64,000 nt of DNA from Flaccisagitta enflata (GCA_965153355.1 OZ231126.1:73532001-73596000), one strand, 5' to 3'. Counted from the first letter of the stretch, positions 40,568 to 51,649 are shown. A program made the numbers and translations. Notes: generated from the sequence alone by a model not told the origin.

Positions 40568-40704
40568 GATGTCTTTCAGATTCAGTATTATGGAAAACCA
40601 AGAGTGGCAAGCGTATTAGCCAGTCAGTGAGGGCTAACAGGGCCCTCTTCCATCTATTTCCGTTTGGGTAAAGTTAGGGAAATTGTTCCACCTAGCATAT
40701 GACC
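40568..40704. repeat. Dispersed repeat shared with 29345-29490
   Basis: TTCAGTATTATGGAAAACC, GGGCCCTCTTCCATC and GTTTGGGTAAAGTTAGGG parallel TTCAGTTTCATGGAAAACTA, GGCCCTCTTCCATTC and GTTTGGGTATAGTGAGGG at the other locus. About 130 bp long, type unknown. Confidence 0.5.
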
Positions 40705-41328
40705 ATGTTTCAAGTTTTAAACGCATTTTTTCTTAGTTTCAATACTTCAATTTTTTGCGTTTTCAAAACGGTAAAAAAGGTGATAAGATTACAAAGATGT
40801 ATAGATTTTTTCCCTTGCTGGCTGTAACTTTAGCACTGTTTTCAAGCGTTTTGAAACGCAAAAATCTCATGGTTTTAAAACTTTAGAATTGCAAAGTTTT
40901 GAAACGGCAACTATGCCTCAAAATTCGTTTCAAAAGTTGCGCATACTTGTGGTATTGAAACGACAATATAAGATCGTTTTAAAACTGCATAAGAACGCCC
41001 GTTTCAAAATGGCTTTTTTAAGCATTTTTGTGACAAAAATTCATAATTTTTGTTACAATAATCCACTTTTTTGCATTTTCAAAACGATTTTTGGCGGTTT
41101 AATACGTTATATAGGAACGCCACGGAATATCTCTCAATGTGTATTACATTTCAATGACATGGCATATCAGGACTTTTTGGCAGAGAGACAAATAGAAAGC
41201 ACATAACTGGGTATATGTTGTCATGAATCAAGTACGTTAGCTTTTGAATTTAAGATGCATTGATGAGGCATAGCAGTTACTGCTCAGAAGTGGTTTCGAT
41301 TACCCTCTGCGAGGTAGGATGTCTTAGG

Positions 41329-41599
41329 GGGCGTTTCTAGTCAAAGACGATTGCGTTTTGAACGGGCCACTCGGTTGCTCGCTACGTTTGTTTGCTCGCA
41401 CCGCTCACTCCGCTCACTCGCTCTGCAGCGCTTCGCTTCGCTACGCTCGCTTCGCTCGCTCGCTCCGTTCACAGGCTCGCTCACTCACTTTGCTCACTCC
41501 CTCGTGGGACAGTTGAAATTCTTGAAAATATGTTCACGCTGTTATCGCGTTTCACAGGAAGAAACGCGTTTGTGGCGCTCACTAGAAACACGCCCTTAA
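41329..41599. mobile_element. GC-rich TIR element, family E, best copy
   Basis: Ends GGGGGCGTTTCTAG and CTAGAAACACGCCC are inverse complements; flanks read TTA on both sides (CTTA / TTAA), suggesting a TTAA-type target. The interior is rich in CGCTC-type 4-5-mers (GCTCACTCCGCTCACTCGC) and has a hairpin CGCGTTTC/GAAACGCG near 41550-41570. Short frames here are repeat artefacts. Other copies: 36545-36803, 6718-6838 and 38622-38815. Confidence 0.6.
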
Positions 41600-43154
41600 A
41601 GTAACCACACATCCGCAACTGGTGTCTCTCGCGGCTATCAGAGATGAGAACTCTCGAAGCTGATGCTTAACAAAAGAAGCATACTCATGGCCGTCACCAC
41701 CCTTACATCCCAAAGAAATTGAACAGCAAGGATTTTGGCCTCCAACATTCCTTATGAAATGTGCAACAAAAAGTATCTTACAAAAAACTTTAGGAAAACG
41801 TTTTTGAGAAATAAACTTAACATATAAAAGTAAAGTAAAAACATTCAAAAGCTACTTATTTCTGTATAGTATATGCTTCCACTCATATACTTACATATCC
41901 AATTTAGTGGTTACTGAAATTCAAAACCTTTGGATAAGTAATTTTTATGCAGAAAACAAGACTTTTGTCTTATCTCTCAAACAATTATGATTTTTCATTA
42001 TAGCTATTAGGTTAGGGGATAAATGTTAATGCTGACTTCTGGCATTGACAGGGACAGTCAATTCAGCGAAGGTTAAATCTAATTGAAAAGAAGGAGCTAT
42101 GGGGATCCGACTCCCTAGCTGTTACCCCTCCTTTCAATTAAACTATGAGGGTGGGAATATGGACAATTTATACTATTTTGTGTTAAAGGGAAATCTTAAT
42201 GATTGGAGGAATAGGAATTCATCTTCAAGAAGATATATCATGGGATGATAGGTCACCATAAAGGGGTATAAAGTACTTTGCCATATTTAGAAAAGGATTT
42301 AGTTATGTTTTATTATAGGAAAAGGAGTGAGGTGGCAGTCATGAGTAGTCTTTATCTGCTTAATACCAGATTTTAGAGTAATCAATTAAATTGGAAATGT
42401 TCAAAATTCACCTGCCAGGTTGACGAGTTTCGGAAATGATCATAATCATTTATACACGCATGTACATTTTTACATTTTCAAACTCGATCATCACAAATGG
42501 ACGGATGGACGAATGGATGGATGGACGGACAAAGCCTTTTATAGAGACGCATGTTAGCAACTGAGAAAAGCAGTTTTGTAAAAAAAAAAGGGAGAAATAC
42601 TGCAAAATGAAAAAGAATGTCTTCCTTTTTTTTTTCAATTTCTGATCGAGAAGATTGAAGACGACAAAAAAAAAAGAAGATAGAGGATATTCCTGCTGAA
42701 AGAAAAGGGGACATTTTTCATACTTGATTAGAAGGAGAGTGAAAAAGATGGAGATCATAAGGGGGGGGGGTAAGGGGGTGGGGGAAGGGGGAGGGGGAAC
42801 AAGAGCACTAAGGATAAATGTAGATTGGAACAAAAATCCCGCAATCCAAACGATTTCGTCCGTTTTATTTAAAACGAATCATACATGCTTATATCATGGC
42901 AAATTTCGAGTGATCATTTTACTTTTTTGTTTATTTTTCTAGATAAACAACCCTTTTTTCTCATAGGCAGAAATTACTTCTTACCGTTCTCCCATCATTC
43001 CTTACCCCCAATTGTTCATTACCCCCTCATTCACCTTCCCCCATGCCCCCCATTTTCGTTTCCCCCATTCTCCCCTTTTTTGTTTCCCCCATTCTCCCCG
43101 ATTTCCTTCCCCCACTTCAGTTCAATTTCATGTTTCCCAAAGTATTAAAATATA
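41600..43154. other. No supported gene; one hairpin, one repeat end, C-rich tract
   Basis: AATTGAAAAGAAGGAG at 42081 pairs with CCTCCTTTCAATT at 42126 (small hairpin). 42480-42560 holds a decayed N right end (GGACAAAGCCTTTTATAGAG). 42990-43110 has CCCCCATTCTCCCC-type units. Confidence 0.45.
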
Positions 43155-43238
43155 TGCTGCCTGCAGGATTCGAACCTGCAATACATCGCAAAGTTCGGAA
43201 TCTCACCGCGATGCTCTTACCACTAAGCTATGGGAGCA
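43155..43238 (-). tRNA. tRNA-like Pol III gene, isotype not assignable
   Basis: On the minus strand an 84-nt cloverleaf-like sequence: acceptor TGCTCCC/GGCAGCA (one mismatch), D arm AGCTTAGTGGTAAGAGC (A box), and a perfect T arm GCAGG-TTCGAAT-CCTGC (B box). A TTTT terminator lies a few bases downstream. The anticodon stem CATCGC/GCGATG is perfect, but it closes an 18-nt loop instead of 7, without a U33-anticodon arrangement that I can place. It may hold an intron, be a tRNA-derived gene of another role, or be a pseudogene. Confidence 0.6.
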
Positions 43239-43339
43239 CATAATATAATTTGAAAATAAAAGCAACTTATTCTGAAAGAGACAATGAGATCAGAACGGAG
43301 ATGAAAGAGAGTTGCCATTTTGATTTTGTTTTCCCTCCT

Positions 43340-43400
43340 ATCTCTTTCAGAAAAAATCCAATTGGAAGGGTCGCAAGTTCGCATCCAGCTAGTCGCTGGA
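43340..43400 (+). pseudogene. Possible tRNA-derived B-box remnant
   Basis: GGGTCGCAAGTTCGCATCC resembles a T arm/B box (AGTTCGCATCC), followed by a T-run. No acceptor or D arm was found. It lies about 130 bp from the minus-strand tRNA-like gene. Confidence 0.2.
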
Positions 43401-43699
43401 CTTTTTTTCTTTTCATGATCGATTAGGGATGTTTTCAATTGCATTCACATAGTATGGTGGCCAAACAAAAAAAGCAAAACATTAACAGACACAACTAAAC
43501 ATTAAAAAATATGAAAAAAATATGAAAATTTAAAAAATGTGTGAAAATAAAACAAAATATTCAAAAACAAAACATTTAAAAACAAAAGTCAATGAGAAAT
43601 GAAATGTAACATTCTATAACAAAACAAGACAATTGAATTTAGAACATAATATTCAAAAATAGAACACAACATTTGAAAATAGGACAGAATTTAATTAAA

Positions 43700-44230
43700 A
43701 AAGGCCGCGCATCAGCCATGCTTGTGGCATATCAGCTGTGCGTAACAGCCGCGCATGACGTGTAACAGCCGCGTGTGACGCGTAAGAGCTGTGCGTGACA
43801 GCCAAGAGTAATAGCTGCATGTGACAAGTAACAGCTAAACATGACGCGTAACAGCCGCACGTGATACGTAAAAACCGCGCGTGATGTGTAAAAGCCGTGC
43901 GTGACGCGTAATAGCCGCGGGTCGCCGTTACAGCCCAGTGTAACGCGTCATAGCCGGCCTGATCCCTAATCCCATGCTCAGCGACCTAATCCTGGCCTCA
44001 GCGACCTAATCCCGGCCTAAACGACCTAATCCCGGCCTCAGCAACCTAATCCGGGCTAAGCGACCTAATTCCGGTCTCAGCGACCTAATTCCGGTCTCAG
44101 CGACCTAATTCCGGCCTCAGCCACCTAATCCCGGCCTCAGCGACCTGAGCCCGGCCTCAGCGACCTAATCCCGGCCTCAACGACCTTATCCCAGCCCCAG
44201 CGACCTCATTCCAGCCTCAACTTTCTAACT
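43700..44230 (+). repeat. Two adjoining 20-bp-class minisatellites
   Basis: From about 43725 to 43935, units like GCGTAACAGCCGCGCGTGAC repeat about ten times. From 43960 to 44225, units of GCGACCTAATCCCGGCCTCA repeat about 13 times with single-base variants. The second unit shares CCCGGCCTCA with the minisatellites inside subfamily C repeats. No flanking TIR seen. Confidence 0.7.
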
Positions 44231-44313
44231 TGAGCGTCACCAACGTACCAACGGTTGGATGAACAGCCTTCTATCTTATTGCGAGTCTGTATCTAAAAAA
44301 CGGAAAGGAATAA

Positions 44314-44530
44314 AACAAGTTACGCTGAGTCAAAATATCGCTAAGGACGGGTGAGCAGGGTCATCCAACCCCCATCCACAATCCAATCTCAACCCCACAC
44401 ACAAACATTTACACAAAAAGTATCTAAAGCACTTGTTTTTTCCATTTTTCGACTTATTCATCACAGACTGATGGACCAATGGACCAACGGAGAGTCAAAG
44501 CTTCTTAAAGAGTTGTATGTTAGCAACCAA
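44314..44530 (+). repeat. Structured repeat, subfamily N, diverged
   Basis: AACAAGTTACGCTGAGTCAA, AATATCGCTAAGGACGGGTG, a C-rich body, GACCAATGGACCAACGG, AAAGCTTCTTAAAGAG and TGTTAGCAACCAAAAG. The hairpin and inverted repeat are both partly lost. Confidence 0.5.
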
Positions 44531-45427
44531 AAGCCACGCCGAATTTATGGTGTCACAGTAACAGACGGTGTCTTTTTAGGAAACGGATAACATTTTATCA
44601 GAACTCTTTTTCTTAAGTAAACGATATATGCACAATTCATTTTTAGACATTCCTATTTAACAAAAACTGTAAAATGGGTTGTTGTATAAATAGTATAAAA
44701 TCTATAATTAAGGAGTATAACGGAGAAACGAGATTTCTATTTCAGGAGTGGAGAAGTCAAGCCTCAACTACTAACGGCAAAAAACTATAGCACCGACAGA
44801 ATTGTTCAAATAGGTGCCTAAACCGATTCCAAATCGTTTTCTTCCTCCTCTCCTAATTCCTCATTCCATTCGTAAATTAACTCCACCTCTTCCTCCTCCT
44901 CCCCCACCTCCTCCAATCCCTGCTGTACGATCGCTTCGAATGCGCGCTCCAACATTTCTTGCGTGTCAGTTGGAAAATCATATCCCTCTTAAGCCGCTCG
45001 TTCCATCTCGTCTTCGGCCCGTAGATTATTGATCAGACGAGTTGGCGCCCGTAGTCGCGTCCCTTTGAAATGTCAACACTTAATCAATCAATCAATCAAT
45101 CAATCATCAATGTCCATTTGGTTGGTTTACAAAACTCATTCTTCAGTCCCTCAATCCTTTACTTAAGTCACAATGCAAATAAAGGCAAAAATAGACAACC
45201 ATAAATATTCATAATCTACTTTATTTGTATTTTATAACAAATCAAAGTATACTTTAATACTTTTTCATACTATTCTCATGCACAATAGTTGAAAATTGAA
45301 ACAAACCAGAAAACTTGATATTGCATTGATGAGAGACAGAAACAATAATTGATTTGCTAAAGTTCTTTGAAAATAGAGTTGCAAAAATTCATGAAAAAGT
45401 TAGGGGAAATTCTAAGATACAAAGAAA
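44531..45427. other. No supported gene
   Basis: AT-rich, with (AATC)n at 45081-45105 and a CTCCTCCT tract near 44880-44920. A 72-codon plus-strand frame (MPKPIPNRF start) is Pro-rich from the CT tract and is not convincing. Confidence 0.4.
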
Positions 45428-45796
45428 TTTCTCCTCCTTCTTCTTCGTACCCCCCCCCCCCCCGCGTTGCAAATCTCAGCCTCGAGGCTTAAATTCCAAC
45501 CTCAAGGCCTAAATTCCAGCCTAACGGCCCAAATCCCAGCCTCAAAGCCCAAATCCCAGCCTTTATGCCCAAATTCCAGCCTCCAAGCCCAAATCTCTGC
45601 CTTGAGGCTAAATTCCAGCCTCAAATCCCAAATCCCAGCCTTATGGCCCAAATCCCAGCCCTAAGGTCTTTGTCCCAATCCCCAGGCTCAAATCTCTGCC
45701 TTGTGATCCAAATTCACCCCTCAGACCGTAAAATGCTTCATGAATTCTCATGCACTCAAGCATAGATCATCGGCCCCTTCGGGGCCGCTGCCCCTT
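45428..45796 (-). repeat. C1 structured repeat, one TIR truncated
   Basis: Left side starts in TTTCTCCTCCTTCTTC and poly-C; the body has about 13 units like CCCAAATCCCAGCCTCAAGG; the right end carries GCATAGATCATCGGCCCC and TTCGGGGCCGCTGCCC. To the right (45796-45910) lies the C leader on the minus strand (AGTCGCAAAAGCGTAAGATG). Confidence 0.6.
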
Positions 45797-45916
45797 TCAC
45801 CATCCCATCCCCACATACACTAACCGCTGACCATCTTACGCTTTTGCGACTATTGCTTTTTCGGCGTTTTTGCTTTTCTTGAGAATACTGCTTCTGCCCA
45901 AATGCTCTAATGACCT

Positions 45917-45977
45917 TCTTCAGCACTGATCCTGCTCACCTGCACGCGACTGGGGTCGCCGTGTACCCGGCCTTGTT
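45917..45977 (-). repeat. Left-end fragment of a B structured repeat
   Basis: On the minus strand AACAAGGCCGGGTACACGGC, CCCCAGTCGCGTGCAGG, GAGCAGGATCAGTGCTG. It joins the C leader to its left; the right half is absent here. Confidence 0.5.
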
Positions 45978-46071
45978 TTATTGGAAAAATATTTTTTGTT
46001 ATAAATAGCTTAAATCTTGACTGGAAATTTGTTATGCAATTTTGATCCCCAGGTTCATGCGAATTTAAGTT

Positions 46072-46142
46072 TTTAGTCGCGTGTTTCGCGACTTTACACC
46101 CCGCTATGTTGGTCCGTCGGTCGGTCGGTCCGTTGGTCAGTC
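46072..46142 (-). repeat. Right-end fragment of a B structured repeat
   Basis: On the minus strand it ends AGTCGCGAAACACGCGACT plus AAAAA, preceded by a GGACCGACCG block. It stops where a C1 copy begins; the C1 copy may have inserted into it. Confidence 0.5.
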
Positions 46143-46690
46143 CCCTTTTTGGGCAGCGGCCCCGAAGGGGTCGATGACCTATGCTTCCACACATATGGGG
46201 AATTTTCTCCTCCTCCTTCTTCTTCTTCTCCTTCGTACCCCCCCTCCACCCAGTCTCTGGGCCCATATCTCAGCCTCGAGGCCCATATCTCAGCCTCGAG
46301 GCCCAAATCCCAGTCTTGAGGCCCAAATCCCACCCTCAAGGCCAAGATTCCAGTCTCTAGGGAATTGGGCCTCAAGACTGGGATTTTGGCCTCGGAGTTG
46401 GGATATGGCCCTCTAGGCTGAGATATGGGCCCAGAGGCTGGGGGAGGGGGGGGGTGCGGAGGAGGAGGAGAAGAAGAAGAAGGAGGAGGAGAAAATTCCC
46501 CATATTTGTGGAAGCATAGGTCATCGACCCCTTCGGAGCCGCTGCCCTGCTCCCCCCTAAACTTCATCCACAACCTACTTAAGCAGGGCACGGGTACCGC
46601 TGACCATCTAAAGCTTTTGCGACTGTTACTTTTTTGACGTTTTTGTGTTTTTTGAGCATATTGCTTCTGCCAAAGTACACTTTTTGGGCA
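46143..46690 (-). repeat. C1 structured repeat with leader
   Basis: TIRs GGGCAGCGGCCCCGAAGG (46146) and the complement ending GGAGCCGCTGCCC (46554) extend about 60 bp inward through the CATAGGTCATCGACCCC stretch. The body is the 20-bp minisatellite in opposed orientations. The leader on the minus strand (46555-46690) holds AGTCGCAAAAGCTTTAGATG, GTCAGCGGTACCCG and the GCCCTGC/GCAGGGC pair. Confidence 0.68.
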
Positions 46691-46800
46691 GCGGCCAATG
46701 CCTGGCGGGACTTGGGTCCCGAGGTCCCGACATGCCGGCACATCCCCTTGTCCCGAATTCCCGGGACCTGATGCATATCCCGGCCCTCTGCCTCCTCTTC
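46686..46800. repeat. Truncated C-type end followed by a GC-rich palindromic stretch
   Basis: GGGCAGCGGCCAATGCC, then GGGTCCCGAGGTCCCGACAT and GAATTCCCGGGACC. The sequence AATGCCTGGCGGGAC partly returns inverted at 47836-47852, so the two sites may share an ancestor. Confidence 0.4.
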
Positions 46801-47266
46801 CTCCTCCTCCTCCATCTGTTTTTGAAGATTGTGGTGTTGTCTATATTCTTTTTTAACATTCATGGTAAATATTCTGTGATCATTTTAGAATTATAGAAAA
46901 ATATGATTATTTTGATAAATGAGTTACTTATTACTATTAATTTCTTTTTTTTTTTTGTTCTTCATTTTTACATTTTTTTCTTCATTTTTGTTCTTTTAGT
47001 ATTTATTTTTCATTTTTCTTAAATATCTTATTTCTCATTTTTTAATTGTCTTTTAAAATTTTTTTATATTTTTTTTGTCATTTTCATTCTATCTTTTCAC
47101 CTCTTTCAAATTTATTTGTATATATATTTCAATTTAAAAATACAAAAAGATCATTTGTTTTGAACAAATTCAGAAACATATTTTGAAATGATTGATTATT
47201 CTCCCATATAATTGACTCAAGATCATTCCAAAAGAATTAGAATGAGATTCAGAATGAGTTCTTATG

Positions 47267-47433
<167 letters not shown>

Positions 47434-47850
47434 TTCCAACAAAGAAAAAACGCGAAGACAATTAATGGCAAGGAATAATCAGGTATCGCTATTGGGGGAT
47501 TATCTTGACTTCCAGTCATCGACAACCAAACGTCAGAACATCGAGTCTCAAACTTAATTCAAACTAAAAACAAATGGGAATCTGGAGTTGCAGCATATTC
47601 TGCATTTTTTTCTATTTCTAGTCGTTTATCTTTTTTTCTCTCATTGTTAACAATTTGTCCAAAGTATTCTAAAAAGAATGTGATGTATATTTTTGTTAGC
47701 TAGATAGATTTGTTGTACTGTTACCTAGTACCGAAGCCCTATACCGAGCCTCAGTACTGCCCCTGCCCGTACCGAGCTCCCGTCTTCCGGTATCCGGCCC
47801 TACCGTGCCGAGGGACCGGCTGACCCTGCCCATGGGGTCCCGCAAGGCAT

Positions 47851-48403
47851 TGGCAGCGGCCCCAAAGGGCCGATGTCCTGTAGGACACAGGGGTGAACCG
47901 TTACGTCCGTCTGACATTACGTACGTACGTACGTACGTCCCCCCCCTCCGAAGCTTCTCAAGCCTCTCAGGCCTCAAATCCAGCCTCTCAGGCCTCAAAT
48001 CTGGCCTCTCAGGCCTCAAATCTGGCCTCTCAGGCCTTAAATCAAGCCTCTCAGGCCTCAAATCCAGCCTCTCAGGCCTCAAATCCAGCCTCTCAGGCCT
48101 CAAATCCAGCCTCTCAGGCCTCAAATCCAGCCTCTTGGGCCCTAAATCCAGCCTCTCAGACTTCAAATTCTCATTGAATAACATGGCAAATTGACAGAAA
48201 ATTGAAAAAAAAAATTCCCAATGAATATCACAGAAAATTACCCCAAATATGCCATCTCAGGACGTATGGAACTTCACCCCTGTGTCCTACAGGACATCGG
48301 CCCTTTGGGGCCGCTGCCCTGCTCTCACTCCACTTCTTCAGCTAATCACTCCAAGCAGGGCATCGGGTACCGCTGACCATGTGCGATCCTTGGATGACTT
48401 GTT
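47851..48403 (-). repeat. Structured repeat, subfamily C2, complete
   Basis: On the minus strand: AACAAGTCATCCAAGGATCG, CACATGGTCAGCGGTACCCG, GCCCTGC-spacer-GCAGGGC, TIR GGGCAGCGGCCCCAAAGGG. The body is about ten copies of the 21-bp unit CTCTCAGGCCTCAAATCCAG (as read on the plus strand). The opposite TIR lies at 47852. The leader matches 33174-33722 inverted over about 125 bp. Confidence 0.72.
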
Positions 48404-48763
48404 TTTTATAAGAACCTAGTTTATAAGAACATCAAGGATTCAAATGGCCCCAAAATTAAGAACATCTTAAGATATACGAAGGCTTCAAATTTTGAGGAAA
48501 AAGTATTTTAATATGATTAGGCTAAAATTGTTTAATTTCTAATAAAAAAACCAAGAGAATATCCCTAAACATTAATGTTTAGCATTTTTTGTAATAGTAT
48601 TCAAAAGAAATATATTTAATATAATCAAATAATAGTATATTATAAGGTTCCTTATAGTTTATATTGTATTTTAAATCAAGAACACTTTAAGAAGGCTTCA
48701 TTTGGCCTTGAAAATAAGAACATAAAGCCTTCGAAAAAAAAAATGATGTTCTTATAAAAAAAA
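48402..48763. mobile_element. 362-bp MITE-like palindrome with TTTATAAGAAC ends
   Basis: TTTTTTATAAGAAC at the left and GTTCTTATAAAAAAAA at the right. Inner segments also pair (GATTCAAATGGCC with GGCCAAATGAAGCC; ACGAAGGCTTCAAATTTTG with its counterpart). It starts at the AACAAG of the C2 copy, so order of insertion is unclear. Confidence 0.5.
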
Positions 48764-48780
48764 GTGTACTCTAGTGACCT

Positions 48781-48842
48781 TTTTCAGCACTGCTCCTGCC
48801 CACCCGCACGCGACTGGGGTAGCCGTGTATCCGGCCTTGTTG
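48781..48842 (-). repeat. Left-end fragment of a B structured repeat
   Basis: On the minus strand AACAAGGCCGGATACACGGC, TACCCCAGTCGCGTGCGGG and GCAGGAGCAGTGCTG. Compare 45917-45977. Confidence 0.5.
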
Positions 48843-49057
48843 ATGAAAACACGTGCTTTTCACAAATTACCTAGTTTTCGCTCACTTTGTGTTGAGTAAA
48901 GGGATTCGGAAAGTTAGTCTCATCATCCAATGATCCTGTTCTGACAGCCGCAGTAGTCGACGTTGTAGATTCACTCTTTGACCGCAGTAACTAATTAAAC
49001 AAGTAACCGGGGTAACAATATTGTCATGAACAGAAGTAAGGACGGAAATGCGGGTTT

Positions 49058-49476
<419 letters not shown>

Positions 49477-49926
49477 AATGAACTAAATGACCCTTGGACC
49501 TTTATGGAGATGTATGAAGCTGCGTCTGAGCGATTCGAAATTCTGTTACAAGGGAAAAGGTCTAATGGACGACGCAATTACAGGCCTGTGCATCATTTTT
49601 ACCAGTGATACGAAATGCAATGATGTCCATTACTCCATTCTGCGTCCGCACAGCCCTATTTAAACTTTCGCCACAAAATCGATTAGGCGCGCAACACAAT
49701 TTTTTTCCATCGCAATTAATTTTTCTTCGCCCAGAGTTCATTTTATGGAAGGAAATGCGGTAAGCGTCCGTCGTAGCTGCTGAACTCAAAGATTGCTCGA
49801 TATTGCGGATGCATCATACACATATACAACACATTTCTTTCATGATTTAATGTTGTTTCTGCGGCGAATCCCGCTTTGAGTTTAAAGAAGTGAATGGTAC
49901 TTCCTCCTCCCCCCCCCCTTTTTTTT
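49477..49926. other. No supported gene; non-repetitive minus-strand frame noted
   Basis: Minus-strand 49562-49789 is open for 75 codons without repeats (DAYRISFHKMNSGRRKINC, then LCCAPNRFCGESLNRAV) but begins with TTG and has no splice context I can defend. Confidence 0.25.
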
Positions 49927-50425
49927 TTTTGGGCAGCGGCCCGGAAGGAGACGAAGTCCTGTAGAACACAGGGGGACTTTTGCTTGTCCGTCTGTCCATT
50001 CGTCCGTTTGTCAGTCCGTTCCCCCCAGGCCCTCTGAGGCCTGAAATCTGCCCTATCCGGCCTGAAATCTGCCCTATCAGGCCTGAAATCTACCCTCTCA
50101 GGCCTGAAATCTGCCCTCTCAAGCCTTGAATCTGCCCTCTCAGGCCTGAAATCTGCCCCCAGGCCTACAATCTGTCCTCACAGGCCTTAAATCTGCCCTC
50201 TCAGGCAGATTCAAGGCTTGAGAGGGCAGATTTCAGGCCTGAGAGGGCCTGGGGGAGATGGGCGGACGGATGGATGGACGGATGGACGGCCGGACGAAAG
50301 TCCCCCTATGTTCTACAGGACTTTGTCCCCTTCAAGGCCGCTGCCCTGCTACCTCTCACTCCAATTCACAATCAAGCAAAGCAGGGCAACGGGTATCGCT
50401 GACCACATATTGCCCTTGGGCGACC
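49927..50425 (-). repeat. Structured repeat, subfamily C3
   Basis: TIR GGGCAGCGGCCCGGAAGG, AGACGAAGTCCTGTAGAAC, ACAGGGGGACTTTTG and its complement at 50295-50345. The body is the unit GGCCTGAAATCTGCCCTCTC (about eight copies, then two inverted) and a GGAC block. On the minus strand the leader reads GGTCGCCCAAGGGCAATATG (stem GCCC/GGGC) and GTGGTCAGCGATACCCG. Confidence 0.68.
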
Positions 50426-50847
50426 TTTTTTTTTTTTTTTTTTTTTTTTTTTTGCATTTTGCTCTTCCATTTCAGCAAGTTGGCCCTATGACTGGGAACA
50501 ATGTAACGATTGTCACTCATTGACCCCAAAGTGCTCAAGAAAGTAAAGCGAGGGGACAACAATGAAGAGATGGGACGAAGAATGGAAAGACAAAAGAAGT
50601 GGGGGTGGGGGGAAGGGAGAAGGGGATGTGGAGGGGAAGCGGAGGGAAGCGGTTTTTAAGAAAAAGAGAGAAAAAACCGCAGATGCTAAATGCCAAAGAA
50701 AATTAGATTCAGCAGCATTTGTCTTTCCACCGCGGCATTTGTCATTTCACTGCTCTGAACCTCTTTCTCTCTATCTTGCTGTAATTTCTATCGACCTTGG
50801 TACTTTCAGTTGCAGCTCAGTTACAGCTTAGTAACAGCTTAGTTACA

Positions 50848-50903
<56 letters not shown>

Positions 50904-50965
50904 GTCTGTCTGTCTGTCTCTTCTGTCTCTGTCTGTCTCTGACTGTCTCTGTCTGTCTCTGTCTG

Positions 50966-51060
<95 letters not shown>
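50848..51060 (+). repeat. (CTGT)n-(CT)n compound array
   Basis: About 17 TCTG units grade into TCTCTG and then CT. Confidence 0.9.
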
Positions 51061-51062
<2 letters not shown>

Positions 51063-51264
51063 TTCTTCAATGGAGACAAGGCAACTTTATGCGGAAATGC
51101 GATGAAATTGAACGTTCCTTGCTCTTCATCTCGCTCTCCATCTTGTTCTTAATCATCATATTTTCCTTTTTGTTTTTTTCTTTTACTTTGTCACCAGTTT
51201 CTACTTCTTACCTATTCTCCTTCTTCTTCATTTTATACTTCTTTTTCTTCTATTTCTACTTCTT

Positions 51265-51271
51265 CCTCTTC

Positions 51272-51303
<32 letters not shown>

Positions 51304-51506
51304 CTTCTTCTTCTTCTTCTTTTTTTTTCTTTTCTTCTTCTTCTTCTTCTTCTTCTTCTTCTTCTTCTTCTTCTTCTTCTTCTTCTTTTTCTTCTTTTTC
51401 TTCTTCTTCTTCTGCTTCTTCTTCTTCTTCTTCTTCTTCTTCCTCTTCCTCTTCCTCTTCTTACTCTTCTTCTTCTTCTTCTTCTTCTTCTTCTTCTTCT
51501 TCTTCT

Positions 51507-51553
<47 letters not shown>

Positions 51554-51585
51554 TTCTTCTTCTTCTTCTTCTCCTCCTTCTTCGA
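51265..51585 (+). repeat. (CTT)n array
   Basis: About 100 TTC triplets with CCTC and TTTT breaks. The 288-codon frame across it (poly-Phe) is an artefact. Confidence 0.92.
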
Positions 51586-51595
51586 GTGGTGGTTG

Positions 51596-51647
51596 CACGC
51601 TCCTGCCCGCCCGTCCGCGACGCTGCTGTTATCCCGGGTGACTTGTT
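51596..51647 (-). repeat. Left-end fragment of an N/B structured repeat
   Basis: On the minus strand AACAAGTCACCCGGGATAAC, GCGTCGCGGACGGGCGGGC and AGGAGCGTGC. It abuts the (CTT)n array to its left. Confidence 0.5.
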
Positions 51648-51649
51648 CT

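Larger units (their letters stand above)
39648..41133. mobile_element. Composite hAT-like element with 8-bp target-site duplication
   Basis: The left end CAGTTATTCCGTTGGCG and the right end (inverse complement GAGATATTCCGTGGCG) are imperfect TIRs. Exact TCAATGTG stands on both sides (39640-39647 and 41134-41141). An 8-bp duplication and a CAG start fit hAT elements. The interior repeats GTTTCAAAACG-type motifs in both orientations. It carries a truncated C1 repeat (40216-40566) and a dispersed repeat (40568-40704). Confidence 0.6.

Noticed and set aside
42081-42139. Hairpin AATTGAAAAGAAGGAG / CCTCCTTTCAATT as a regulatory RNA
   Set aside because: Single small inverted repeat with no conserved loop, terminator or neighbouring gene.
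47940-48180. CRISPR-like appearance of regularly spaced 21-bp units
   Set aside because: Units are contiguous with no unique spacers and lie inside a TIR-bounded repeat in a eukaryotic genome.
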